Shown here one piece after another: positions 42,165 to 53,100 of a stretch of 64,000 bases of DNA. The position numbers and the translations under genes were made by a program. The notes under the pieces are model-generated. The model did not search any database and was not told the DNA's origin. It saw only the letters and a list, made by a program, of their open reading frames with translations. The stretch is from Gordionus sp. m RMFG-2023 (taxonomy: Eukaryota; Nematomorpha; Gordioida; Chordodea; Parachordodidae). Location of the stretch: positions 46,394,569 to 46,458,568 of the forward strand of contig NC_088776.1 in assembly GCF_954871325.1 (NCBI RefSeq). Reading direction: 5' to 3'. Positions within the stretch are counted from its first letter, which is position 1, and every line of letters begins with the position of its first letter.

Positions 42165-44110
42165 ATAATTCTAATTACGCTGCAAGCATATGAACCATGA
42201 TTAAATAATATAATTGGTTAAATCTAACATTGTAAAAAAATATTTCTTAACTGGATTAAAACCCGAATAAAATTTCTTCGACCCCATCCTATCTATCCTG
42301 AAAATAAGAAATTAAAATTTTCTCTACCCTTTCAAGTTTAGTAGGGTTTTACATAACTTTTTTTATTAGCCTTTTATTTAAAAATTTCATATATTTGAAA
42401 ATGCGTATGGTATTTATTTGGTATATTTTATGGAAAATTAGGTTAATTACAAGATTATCTAAATGTTATATTTCAAATGTAATTAATTTGGTACAATTTT
42501 TTTTTATTACAAATATTTTAAAAATTTGTATCATTAAAATATCACACATGTGTTTGGCACATTAAATTTCGCGAATATTTAAACTTTATTGAGTAAAATT
42601 ATGTGTTTAATAATGTGTATTTTTTGTATAATACATAGTTACATTTACATTGTAAATCTTTTTTAACCTCTATTTCTTATTATAAGTATATTTTACATAT
42701 AACTTACTGAAATTGCGACATATTATTTTTTGTGGCCCCTTAGGTGGTAATGTAAGTTAAGTAACACTATAATAAAATGTGAAGCTTGTCCAAATAGTTA
42801 TTTTTATAAAAAAAATTAACAACCACATACGACCTCTTTCGAGAGGGGAGCACTTGGATATTGAATTTTAGATAATAAAGTAGGCTTATAAAAGTATAAC
42901 CATATTTTTATAAAAAATATTTTTTTTGTAGTATTTAATTTTTTCACCTCATAACTTAAGTTTTTGCCAATTATCTGCAAAAAGAAGTAAAATTATATAA
43001 ACTTGTAGGTGTAAAAAAACCAAAATGTTTTAAATTTTTATTAGATAAAAATATTAAGACACCATTCTGCCCGGAAATAAGGGGAAAATTTTTGCCTTTT
43101 TAATTTGCAATAAAATTTTTTTATCATGAATTTTATTCATTTGATCAACAAATCATTTTTGCAAATACTATATTCATTTTACCAGTAGCGACAATGGGGG
43201 GGGGGTGCACAGAAAATTTGAAGAGCCCCCTGAGAATAAAAAATATCTAAAAAAGAATAGTTAGAAAATTTTAGCTTAAAAAAAACGTCATTTTTAATAG
43301 CAAAAAAGAAAATTCAAATATTTTTTAAAAAAATTTTGGAGTATACCACCACGACCACGAGATATTAAAGTAAATAACGCTATTGCGTTTGAAAATATTT
43401 AATATTATGTGACTTTTTAAATCTCATAGATATAATTACTTTCCGGTCACACTCATCCACAATTATCTTTATGAAATGACAATCAATTTTAATGCTGCAA
43501 TCATCCTTTTCTGGTCACCTAATAACACTTAAAAAAAGCTCCTGAAAATAGGTAATTTCCATAAATACACAAGCCTATATAGAATTAATTATAATTGCTC
43601 CATATCGGGGAAAGGCCACCCAGCAGAACACATAATTTTTTTTTTCTAAAAAAAGATTTAATATAAATGGTAAAACATATTTTTATAATTTTTAAATTTT
43701 ATGTATATTAAATTTTACCTTATTTTAAAAATAACATAGTTTGTTTTAACGCTAAAAGGTTAAAAGCAAAAATTAGGAAATATTTAATTTTTATCCAACC
43801 TGAAGGGAAAATATAAATTACTTTGAGTTCACAATTGTTTGATGCAATAACAGAATACCCATTATAGTGTCTAAAAAAGAGCAAAGAAGTATTTTTATAT
43901 TGTTTTATTCATAAAATACAATAATAATATCATATCTAATCACCTCCAGGTTATGTATTATAGTTTATAATTATTAAATACTATGCAAAAAATTATTTAT
44001 ATTATTATGTTAATATCAGTCACATTATCACAATATACTTATATCGTGTAAAACAGAAATCAAGATATTTTATGTAAATAACGAATTTCCTTATTTACAT
44101 TGATGGATAT
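42165..44110. other. intergenic, dispersed-repeat debris
   Basis: AT-rich. Around 43,190-43,340 a G11 run is followed by GAAGAGCCCCCTGAGAATAAA and TTTTAGCTTAAAA, a repeat with a relative near 54,165-54,320. No gene seen. Confidence 0.45.
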
Positions 44111-44112
44111 AC

Positions 44113-44216
44113 TATATAAAAAATCGTATTATATTTAATAAAACAGTTAATGCCCTCATTGGCGTCGACGGTAGTGTTTTATCATTCAATAGGCGTGCTA
44201 ATTACGCGAAATCAAA
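44113..44216 (+). promoter_or_regulatory. putative core promoter and 5' leader exon of the FAM43-like gene
   Basis: TATATAAA (44,113-44,120) lies 32 bases before the A of an initiator-like CAGTTA (44,144-44,149), the usual TATA-Inr spacing. A small CpG-containing stretch (GGCGTCGACGG) follows, and an AA|GTAAGT donor occurs at 44,217. A matching acceptor (AAATTAG, 44,921-44,927) sits one base before the FAM43 start codon. This would give a 72-nt non-coding first exon and a 711-bp leader intron. It is inference from signal spacing only. Confidence 0.4.
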
Positions 44217-44928
44217 GTAAGTTCATAATTGAAGAAATATTATTTTGTTTCTACCCATTTTATTTGAGAATTACTAGAAAATAACTCAACAGATAAAGGC
44301 ATAATTTGATAAAATATACAATTTAAAAAAAAAAGGAGAATTAATTATTTATTACGAAAATCAATTTATTTTTTTCCATTTCAAGAAGATGAGAGATGTA
44401 TATAGTTTAGTTATTATTACCAATAGAGTGATAGACAAAAGATATTAATTTTTATTTTATGATTCTTATAATTCGCACGGTTTGATGCTTTTTTTTAAAA
44501 AAAAATAAGTAATATAACTTAAAATTTGATAAATTGTTTTTTTTCTTCTTTCGATATTTGATTTATATAGAGGTTAGATAGATAACATTATAACATTACT
44601 AAAATACAATAATAGTTATTATTTATAAAAACTATTTTTTATTTATTACAATTGTTTATTAAAAAATAAAGATATTTTTTTAAAAAAATGAAAAATATAC
44701 CTACCATGCCCCTTACCTATTTGACCAAAACCTTATTATTTGGTTGTGTCTATCATGACAATAAACTTTATTTAATTTTTTTTTAAAAATTCATAACAGA
44801 TATGCCAAAAAAATCCAACTTTTAAAATTTAAAATTTATCAAAATTAGATATCGATAAAATTATTATAATTTCTAATAAATTAATTTTAAAATATTTTTC
44901 TTTATTTTAAATTTAAAAAAAAATTAGA

Positions 44929-47400
44929 ATGAAAAATATTTTGTCAAAATTTAAGAAAAAGCAGAACTTATCTTTAAATGAATCTAATGTTCATTTTACG
45001 GGTCGATATATCGGAAATTGTCCGTGTATGGTAGTTAAACGTGACGGATGCGCCGATAAATCTATAAGTACCATTTGGTGTAAATATATTCAAAATATTA
45101 GCCACATGGAAAAAAAACATAGTACTTCCAACGAGGATAGCAAAAAATACGAACGCCACATCAAAATAATTAACTCTTCGAATAATCGTTCTCAATTTAT
45201 GGAAAAGGATATGTACGAGTTCAAAGGAAGTAACGAGAAAACTAAATTATCAAACTCCAGTAGAAACAATGTCTTAAAATATCTTAAACCAGAGTTAAAC
45301 GCATGGGGATCAGACGCTTATCCCAAAGTTCTTTTAAGTCCCACGAATGATGGATTATTCCTAGAAACACAATCAGAAAGTAGAGTAAATTACAATGAAA
45401 AATCGGTTGCTGACCAAAAACATTTTCAATATAAACTCAGAAGGATATTGTACGCCACTGCCTCTTGCAAGTATCCAGGGGTTTACGCATGGATATATCG
45501 CCATAACGACGGCAAACGGAATAAACCGGAATGTAGATGCCACGCTGTCCTATTATTTCCAACGCTAAATCTACAAAAAATACAAAGATTAAGGATACCA
45601 GTTATGGAAAAAATTATAATCCTTAAGCAATTTCTAACTGGTTTAATTGAGAAAACTGAAGATGATGAAGTTCGCAGAAATTTAAAGTGTAGTAAGTGTC
45701 ATAATCGTCTCGAGAAGAGGGAAAAGAGTTCAGTTGAATTACTGTCATGGACAACCAAGTACCAAGACACCTCTAGGATTACAAAATATTCTAAAAATTC
45801 TCTCATGACCAATTTAATTCAATATAAAAAAGAAAATAATTGTAGGACACTTGAAGCCTTATTGTTTAAAAATTCAGAAACATTGTGGCAAAATGTTAAA
45901 CAATTACTGCAACAGTCATTAAGGGAATATAGGAAAGAAAGGCTGCTGAGGCAACGCAATAGACAATATTTTCTAACATTATATCAGCGTTCAGCTGAAA
46001 GGTTACCTCAGTCAAAAATTTCCCAAAATGATTCAACTTTCACGTCAAATCATTCTGAAATATCATTCCCTAAACGCAGAAATATTTTGATGGGTAACAA
46101 GTATTTTAAAGAAATAAATTATCATAACTACACGGGCTTCAGAGATTATCGATCATCAATGATGCACAATATTTATAAAAATAAGAGACATAGAAATAGA
46201 CATAATAGAAGCATTCGTTTATCATCCGAGTCATTTTCAAATAAGGGTAACGTCAATAAATTTCATAAGAGTAGTATTCAAAAAGATTTAAATGACAATG
46301 AAATTATAGAGGAAAAAGAAGATATATGTATTGCTGAATTTAAAAGCATTGAATTAAATATTGGGTCAGAAAATAAAGTAAAAGTATTTACGGAATGCAT
46401 AGATACTGATAATTCTTTTGAACTATATAATGAAGGGTTAAAAGATATTTACGAATTGCCAATAGCTTCTAAGGTAGATTACAAAAAGACCATCGGCGTG
46501 GAGGATTATATTTATAACAGTATGTATTCAGTTCAAGAACAATCAATAGATATTGAGGATGACCAAAATTATCAATTTGGCGTGCCCACAAAAAAGTATA
46601 ATAATACTTGGTTAGAACCCTATCACAAAGCGGTTGATGATTCGAATAGATTTTTGTGTGTATCCGCTGCTAAGTATGCAACATTAAAAAGTGTAAATAT
46701 ATTCACAGACAAACCTTCAATCGAATACAATTCGATGCATAACGGATTCATGAAAATGAGACTTGATAAAAGGAAGTGTTCAAGTACAGGTGATGTCAGC
46801 AATAGTTATTGTTATCCATTCGATTTATGTCAACCTAACAATAAAAGTATGATAGATTTTCTCAGGGCGGAAGATGCATACAGTGACGACGATATTTATA
46901 ACACTAAGAATGAATCTATGTTAGTCAGTTCAAGATTAGATACATTTTCGAAACCAAATCTTTTAACCATCAATGACCGACAGGTAAAATATCCATTAGA
47001 CTTTAAATCGAATGAAGAAACTGTATTGTTACAATTTACAACTTCCGAATTGGAAAGTGTTCTTTCGGATGAATCTGGATTTCAAGAAGATATGACAATG
47101 TCTGGGTCCTCGAGTGCCAACACAAGCCCAGAACCATATCGTTTTCGATCTTACACATTATTTACTAACAAAACTCATTTATATAAAAAATCAACGGAAC
47201 CAGAGCAGGTTCTAATTCGAAGAAATGGTATTATTAAAAACTCAAATTTATATGATACCGATAATTCGAAAATAAAATATCAACATAGGAATACACCCGC
47301 TAAAGATTTAATATCACCATTATCGTCGTCCATATCTTTTCATATTAATACATTAAATTATTCATACAATCAACCAAAAATGTGTATCACTAAATTATAA
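44929..47400 (+). CDS. FAM43: FAM43-like PTB/PID-domain protein (823 aa)
   Basis: FAM43 proteins carry a phosphotyrosine-binding/PID domain and are presumed cytoplasmic adaptors of poorly known function. The PTB domain is visible as RYIGNCPC, then DGCADKSISTIW (residues about 26-50), and after an insert YKLRRILYATASC and YPGVYAWIYRH (168-192) followed by CRCHAVLLF (202-210). These match the YLGN, DGCTD..IW, RxTYCxAD, FAWVYRH and RCHAVL signatures of human FAM43A/B. The gap between the halves is about 115 residues versus about 45 in human. A KCxxC pair follows at 253-257. The 550-residue tail is Ser/Asn/Lys-rich and probably disordered. Near the end (about 690-730) ELESVLSDESGF and an SGSSSANTSPE stretch echo the acidic/Ser tail of vertebrate FAM43A (about 420 aa). 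There is one uninterrupted exon, as in vertebrates. Confidence 0.9.
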   Translation: MKNILSKFKKKQNLSLNESNVHFTGRYIGNCPCMVVKRDGCADKSISTIWCKYIQNISHMEKKHSTSNEDSKKYERHIKIINSSNNRSQFMEKDMYEFKGSNEKTKLSNSSRNNVLKYLKPELNAWGSDAYPKVLLSPTNDGLFLETQSESRVNYNEKSVADQKHFQYKLRRILYATASCKYPGVYAWIYRHNDGKRNKPECRCHAVLLFPTLNLQKIQRLRIPVMEKIIILKQFLTGLIEKTEDDEVRRNLKCSKCHNRLEKREKSSVELLSWTTKYQDTSRITKYSKNSLMTNLIQYKKENNCRTLEALLFKNSETLWQNVKQLLQQSLREYRKERLLRQRNRQYFLTLYQRSAERLPQSKISQNDSTFTSNHSEISFPKRRNILMGNKYFKEINYHNYTGFRDYRSSMMHNIYKNKRHRNRHNRSIRLSSESFSNKGNVNKFHKSSIQKDLNDNEIIEEKEDICIAEFKSIELNIGSENKVKVFTECIDTDNSFELYNEGLKDIYELPIASKVDYKKTIGVEDYIYNSMYSVQEQSIDIEDDQNYQFGVPTKKYNNTWLEPYHKAVDDSNRFLCVSAAKYATLKSVNIFTDKPSIEYNSMHNGFMKMRLDKRKCSSTGDVSNSYCYPFDLCQPNNKSMIDFLRAEDAYSDDDIYNTKNESMLVSSRLDTFSKPNLLTINDRQVKYPLDFKSNEETVLLQFTTSELESVLSDESGFQEDMTMSGSSSANTSPEPYRFRSYTLFTNKTHLYKKSTEPEQVLIRRNGIIKNSNLYDTDNSKIKYQHRNTPAKDLISPLSSSISFHINTLNYSYNQPKMCITKL

Positions 47401-47418
47401 ATTATTAATCTATATTTA

Positions 47419-47424
47419 ATAAAA
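47419..47424 (+). terminator. polyadenylation signal AATAAA
   Basis: AATAAA lies 19 bases after the FAM43 stop codon, with a TTTGAGTTTATTT stretch about 20 bases downstream. This implies a very short 3' UTR. Confidence 0.6.
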
Positions 47425-47449
47425 TTAATTCGAAATTCAATTTGAGTTT

Positions 47450-48309
47450 ATTTCATTCAAAAAATTTTATTATAGTTACCTATTTTGGGTTAAAACGTGT
47501 CAGTAATGTTTTATTAATAATTTATTACTCATTAAAATGATTATAATATATATGTCTTTAAACAGTGATGTAGCCAGCATTTATTTTTATATAAGGGATT
47601 AGCATTTTTCTATTAAAGGACTTTGCATTCTCCCAAACCTTTCTTTTTGTTCCTAGCTAGGTTCCACTGATAGAAAATTATAATTAGGCGCTTTTATTTA
47701 TTATTTTTTATTTAAAAAAATGCATATCATCTAAGCATCATAAGGTCCGTGAAGTTAGCAGAAAGATTGGGCAATAATCCCAAAACATCTGCCCAATATT
47801 AAATTACAGATTAAGTTTGATGCAAATATAAATCGTTTGGCAATTAAATTATACGAATCGAAAGTTTTTATTTAGAAAAAGATTATATTTTTATTGGTAA
47901 GATGGTAAAACTATTTATAAAGCTATAAAATATATTTAAAATAATTTAATTTAAAATATAAACTATTTACGTTCCCAAAAAGGAGCCGTAATTATGGCTG
48001 AATTTCAAGTAAATTTTGTCAGATTAAAAGGAATTCCCTAGCCCTCATTGGTTAAATATCTTTAAGGCTGTTATATTTGAGTAAAGAGAAATAATTTTAA
48101 GTACGTGTTTTAATTCAATTACTATAATGAATAATTTCAGTTTAAAGTCATTTGCTTCAAAGTAATTACTAATTCATTTTAAATCTTAATAATATAATAG
48201 AAGCTTAGGGTTTTCAAAAATTTAGAAGTTTTATGATAAAAGTGACTGTTTCTGGATGACTATTGGAGTAAATATAAAATTTGTATTTTAAAATCCTTTT
48301 TGTTTCGGC
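47450..48309. other. intergenic, no gene seen
   Basis: AT-rich. GTGATGTAGCCAGCATT near 47,566 resembles a hAT end, but no partner was found. Confidence 0.4.
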
Positions 48310-48830
48310 TACCTACAAAAATACGAATCGAATATTTGCATTATTCGTACTAGATTTGTATTTTCTAATCGATTCAAATATTTATATTTTTGAATCGAAT
48401 TAAATATTTGCTTGTAGATTCGTATTTCAAATCGAATAATTTCTTATTCGTATTCTTACGAATAATAAAAACATTATTCGACTTAAAAATTAAATTCTTT
48501 AAAAATATTTTCAAGAATGAAATAATGAATTATTAGAATTTTAAAAAAGTAATAATAAATAGTTCCACAAGTAGCATGTACTTGCCAAAAAATTTCAAAT
48601 ATTCATTAACAATTTTCAATATTTACTAACAATTTTAAATATTTATAAATAATTTTTAAATTTAGGAATAATTTTTAATTATAATATTTTCAAATTATAT
48701 ATTATTTAGGATAATTCGATCATTGGCTAAAAAAACATTCAAAGAATTATATATTTTCCTTATTCGTATTCGATTCGAATTTTCAAATTGAATAAAATAT
48801 TTGTAAACAAATTGAATAACGAATTACCTC
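48310..48830. mobile_element. MITE-like inverted region built on ATTCGTATTCGATTCG
   Basis: The left part has ACGAATCGAATATTTGC and ATTCGTATT words. The right part has the complementary ATTCGTATTCGATTCGAAT and GAATAACGAATTACC. The arrangement of mirrored AATCGAAT words at both ends is typical of hAT-like MITEs. No TSD could be fixed. Confidence 0.45.
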
Positions 48831-49085
48831 TAATAAGTTTTATAATCTAAAATATTTTTTGAAATAAGGATCCCCAGCCCTTTAATTTACATTATACTTA
48901 TATTAACCAGTATATATAAATTTCTGGTACATTTATTGTTATTTTGATTTTAATGCTAAATTTAAATAGCTTTCAATTAACCACAAATGAAATATATGCC
49001 AATATAATTTTTAGTAGTTAAAAGTAACTTGTTATATAAAAAGTTATCTTGTTAAAACGTAACTAGATACTTTCATAAAGATGTC

Positions 49086-50420
49086 TCAGCGGCGTATCCA
49101 GGATTTTCCTATAGGAGAGGAAATTTTTTGTTCGCCTCCAAAACCCCCCTTAGCTTGCCTTCTGCCAGCTTTTCCTCGGCTTTCAGCCGGGTCATATATT
49201 TAAGCTATTATTAAATTATTCATAATTCAATAAAATTTATGCTTTTATTTACTAATTCGTGCATGGATAATTAAAGAAAAAATAAAGGTTACAATTTTTT
49301 ACTATTTTATTTTAGGTATATTATATATAATAAATTTTTTTAAAATGTAATGAAATAAAGTTTAGCGTTATTTTTTTAAAAATAAAATTTGTTTTATAAA
49401 CTAGCCTCAACTTAATTCTCATACAATATAAGTAGAATAAAATTTGTTTTATTGAAAATACTAATTGTAGTGTGTATAAAATATTGACTAGAAGATAATT
49501 TAAAAAACAAGTTTTTATAACTTCTTATCAAATACAATATTATATAAAAATTCATTAAATATTATAATTATAATGTGATTTTTAATTGTCGTGGGAAATT
49601 TGCCAATTCATCAAGAATTGCGTTTGTCGTTGGAAACAAATCTCTGTGAATATTTAACAGAGCTAACTCATTTAGCCGAGATTCGGAAGTAGTATTTCGT
49701 AAATAAGTTTTCAACCTTCTCAAGTTGGAAAAGGTTCTTTGTACATGTTGTAATAAGCAAACATGAAAAATATAAAACAACTTCAAAATATTTGGAAATT
49801 GAGCTAAGGTTTCCTTACACCGATTGAGCGCATCAATAGCATGCTCAGGTAAAATCACCAAACATAGTAATCACATTCTAAATCACTGATTAAATTAATT
49901 TAAGTATCAATTTACCAATAATGGCATCTGAAAACGAAGAAGAATCTTTAGGTAATAAAATTACCAATTACTAAAGATTTGTTTTTTTAAATCTAAAACC
50001 GTACTTTTATTTGCAATAAAAAAGTATCTAAGAATGGGATAAAAATGGATATTTTTAATATTTTTCAGTTGAGTTAACATTTATATTACATCTCAATAAT
50101 TGCCTAGGTGCTAGTCGAGGTTGAATTAGTGTTATATCATAAGATTTACCTTTCGATTCAACGTCTAGATAAATATTATGAAACTATTCATATACATACA
50201 TTCTTATTGTATCTACCTTTCCGCCAAATCAATAACCTGAACCAAATCTAAATTTGTTTATTGTAAATTTCTACAAAGTAGTGAGCTATATGAAAATAAT
50301 TTATTAATGCAACTTGCATCAAAGATAAACTCTGATTGATATTGCAAAATTTAAACGGGAGGGGAAGGGGGTGGTGGGTAAAATTTTTGTTAGCTTAAAA
50401 TGATATATATGAAAACAGTC
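49086..50420 (-). mobile_element. hAT element of the GGCGTAGCCAGG family, partial
   Basis: The left end CAGCGGCGTATCCAGGATTTTC and following sequence parallel the left end of the element at 55,200-56,421, including a TTCAGCCGGGT/TTCGGCTGGGT block. At about 50,350-50,400 a G-rich block and GTTAGCTTAAAATGATAT match the right part of that element (56,285-56,345). The final right terminal repeat is not seen. It contains a minus-strand transposase remnant. Confidence 0.65.
49568..50190 (-). pseudogene. hAT transposase fragments, P52rIPK/ZMYM-like type
   Basis: At about 50,190-50,040 the minus strand reads DVESKGKSYDITLIQPRLAP, then RQLLRCNINVN. This corresponds to the PRxAxRQxxRxN block of this transposase group. 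At 49,861-49,568 it reads FPNILKLFYIF, then VQRTFSNLRRLKTYLRNTTS and LNELALLNIHRD, the C-terminal dimerisation domain. The intervening part is deleted or unreadable. Similar blocks occur at 52.3-53.1 kb. Confidence 0.8.
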
Positions 50421-52078
50421 AAATTTGTGATGGGGTTCATCGCTGCTAATGGCGATACACTTAATCTAAAATTTAAATTATTTCAAGAATCTCTTTTTTA
50501 TGTTAAGACAAAGTTAAATCGTGAATAATATAATATAGAATACAATTTACCATGTATAAATTTTCCATAAAAAAAACTTCTCTATTTTTTTTTCAATCAA
50601 ATAATTAATTAAATATAAACAAAATACAATTCCCTCACTGCTAAACTCGAGTGTTAGGGGTGATTGATAATATATGACCAATAATATACGAAATATAAAT
50701 ATACGACGTTTTTCGCTTACTCCAAACTATATGTTTATACATTCAACTCATCCTGGTTGCCCATAACGACTTTAAGCTAAGAATTAAGAATTTCGGTTTT
50801 TTGACCATAGGAGGAGGCCGTGAAAATCGTCTTTGTTACGAACTTCCCATAAGAAATGTGGCTTTTTTGTCCATAGGAGGATGCCGTTTGATTTGTCTCA
50901 CAAATAAGAATAAATAATATTATATAATTTCCTCTGGCTATGATTTCCTTTTAATACCGCAAATTTTAATTTACTTAATTAGAATAAAGAATAGAATATA
51001 TTTTTTTTAATATTTCATCATAATTTTGTAAAAGCGTGAATTAAATATTTCTCAATTAGAATCAAATATAGAATTTTAATTTTAATATTTCCTCATAATT
51101 TCTTCCGGCTATTACAATTTCCATGTAATACCGCGAATCTTATATTTCTCCGATTAGAATACAGAATATAATATAAAAAATTTATACAAAAATTTGCATA
51201 TCTCCCCTATTATTATCGATAAATAATTTATTATGATTTACTAAATTTGATCTCCTAGAAATTATTTGGATATCCTGGAATAATTCCCTCTAAAAATAAA
51301 ATTTCCACCAAAGAATATCAGCCATCAAAGAGTACTAATATATTCTTGAATAATTTTATACAAGGATTTAAATTTTTTCCAGCGATACCAGTAATGCATA
51401 ACATATATAATATCTTAGTTATGGAAAAATGATTTTGATAGAAATCTAATTTATTCTCAATTATATCTTTGGATATCGGCCTCTTCTCCACCATTTTGAC
51501 CGTAAAGGGAAGTATACAATTTGGCAGCAGTGATAATATAGTGGTTATAATATTGCGATATTTTCACATCCTCCCAAAAATTTGATCCGTCATTTGCGGT
51601 AACAATTTGAAAAAAGTGTTCTAGTCTTAATTAAAATAATATATATAAGTGCATCGCCGCTAATGGCTATACACTTAATTTAAAATTTATATTATCTTAA
51701 GTATAATTTTTAATATATTAATTCAAATAAAATTAATATTAAAAATTTAGTATATATTCTTTGTAAAGAAAATAAAATTTTTTTTAAGTATTTAAAATTT
51801 GATATATATATATTTAAATTATATTTTTAAAAAAATATTAAATATATAGATTAATTCACAAGAATATTCTTTTACAAAGTATTCATGAAGAAAAATGGTG
51901 TATTAAAAAATGGGAAAAATATAAATTATGATGCAAATAAATTTATAATGATAATTTTAATCTTCTCTGTGATTGAACTAATTTTTCAATGATTTATCAG
52001 TGCGTGGTGTCAACTCTCTACCTTAGAAGGGCTAAAATAAAACCCATTCAAGCTATTTTAAGAAGCAGAACTTCTCAG
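50421..52078. other. intergenic with direct repeats
   Basis: A block ATCGCTGCTAATGGCGATAC (about 50,440) recurs as ATCGCCGCTAATGGCTATAC (about 51,647). GACCATAGGAGGAGGCCGT (about 50,804) recurs as GTCCATAGGAGGATGCCGT (about 50,870). At 50,925-51,175 a 90-bp-scale unit with AATACCGC and ATTAGAAT words repeats two to three times. No gene seen. Confidence 0.5.
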
Positions 52079-52289
52079 TAGTGTTGTTAAAGGCTGAATT
52101 TGAGCCAATTTTTAAAATGACTAACTCAATATTATATTCAGAAAAATATGTCTAATCCTCGAGATTTTGCAAATATCCAAACCTTTGTGCTATTTATGAT
52201 AAAAATTTTATAGTTTACGGAATATTTTTATGGGTAAAATATCGAGTTGAACCTATTTAAAAACCAAATCGAGCCATTTAATAACACTA
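52079..52289. mobile_element. MITE, TAGTGTTGTTAAA family
   Basis: Starts TAGTGTTGTTAAAGGCTGAA and ends with the inverted TTTAATAACACTA. The interior follows the copy at 35,554-35,771. The flanks CTTCTCAG and CATTTCAT agree at five of eight positions. It interrupts a hAT transposase relic. Confidence 0.75.
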
Positions 52290-52295
52290 CATTTC

Positions 52296-53100
52296 ATGAC
52301 ATGTTCTTATTCTTGTTGGAGAAGAAAATGTTCTTTCATTGGTAGAAGTAGCAATGGGTAGAGTTGCTAAAATATCTAACGAATTTAATATAATAGGAAA
52401 AGAGTTTAAAGGTGTTTGAAATTATGCGAAGCTTCTATAGCATTTTTTGAAACCTTGTCAACCATATTTAACTTTCATATCACAATTTGCATTCAGCTAA
52501 TAATGCCTCATGGGAGACTTTAATCTCCTTACAATTAGTGTTTTTGAAAAGCCCGATTTGGGTGGATTTTTGAAAACGGCCCAATTAAGATTTTAGCCTT
52601 AATAATATTGTGTAAGTCTAAAAATTTGGCAAATAGAAGCCCAAACCTTTCTGCCATCTATGAGAAAAATCACCAGACTTACACAATATTATTTTGGCTA
52701 TAATCATAATCGTTTTTTTAAATCGACCCGAACAGAGCTTTTTAACAACACTACCCACAATAAAAATCTGTCAAATTTTTTATTTATCAGGATATGAAAT
52801 GATTCAGAAGAATTCTGCCGTAATAATATTTGCAGATTTGTAGGTTCTGCCTGATTAATCAAAAACCTTTCATTCAGTTGAGTCATAAATATCCAAGAGG
52901 GAGATAAAAAGATTTATTTATAGTATTATTCTACTGACCTTATATTAATGTTGGAATGATGCGCTTGACTTGCTGAGAGTCGAGGTGGACAAATATTAAA
53001 TTCATAAAGCTCTGCTTTTGACTCAACAATTTCTATAATTTCCATATGTTTCAATATAATACTTTCAGCTATTCTCATAGTCTCTACCTAAACGGTGTCA
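52296..53100 (-). pseudogene. hAT transposase relic interrupted by two MITEs
   Basis: On the minus strand from about 53,100 one reads KHMEIIEIVESKAEL, ICPPRLSASQAHHSNINIRS, then (52,890-52,755) MTQLNERFLINQAEPTNLQI and, beyond the MITE at 52,536-52,753, ILNSLDILATLPIATSTNER with TFSS (about 52,390-52,310). These are successive blocks of the same transposase group as at 49.6-50.2 kb. Stops and small indels are present, and the end is cut by the MITE at 52,079-52,289. No terminal repeats were assigned; a C-run near 53,306 may mark the right end. Confidence 0.75.
52536..52753. mobile_element. MITE, TAGTGTTGTTAAA family
   Basis: Starts TAGTGTTTTTGAAAAGCCCG and ends with the inverted GCTTTTTAACAACACTA. 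The flanks CTTACAAT (52,528-52,535) and CCCACAAT (52,754-52,761) match at six of eight positions. It lies inside the hAT transposase relic. Confidence 0.75.

Noticed and set aside
50804-50890. AGGAGG ribosome-binding sites
   Set aside because: The AGGAGG words belong to a 19-bp direct repeat in a eukaryotic intergenic region; no start codons or ORFs follow.
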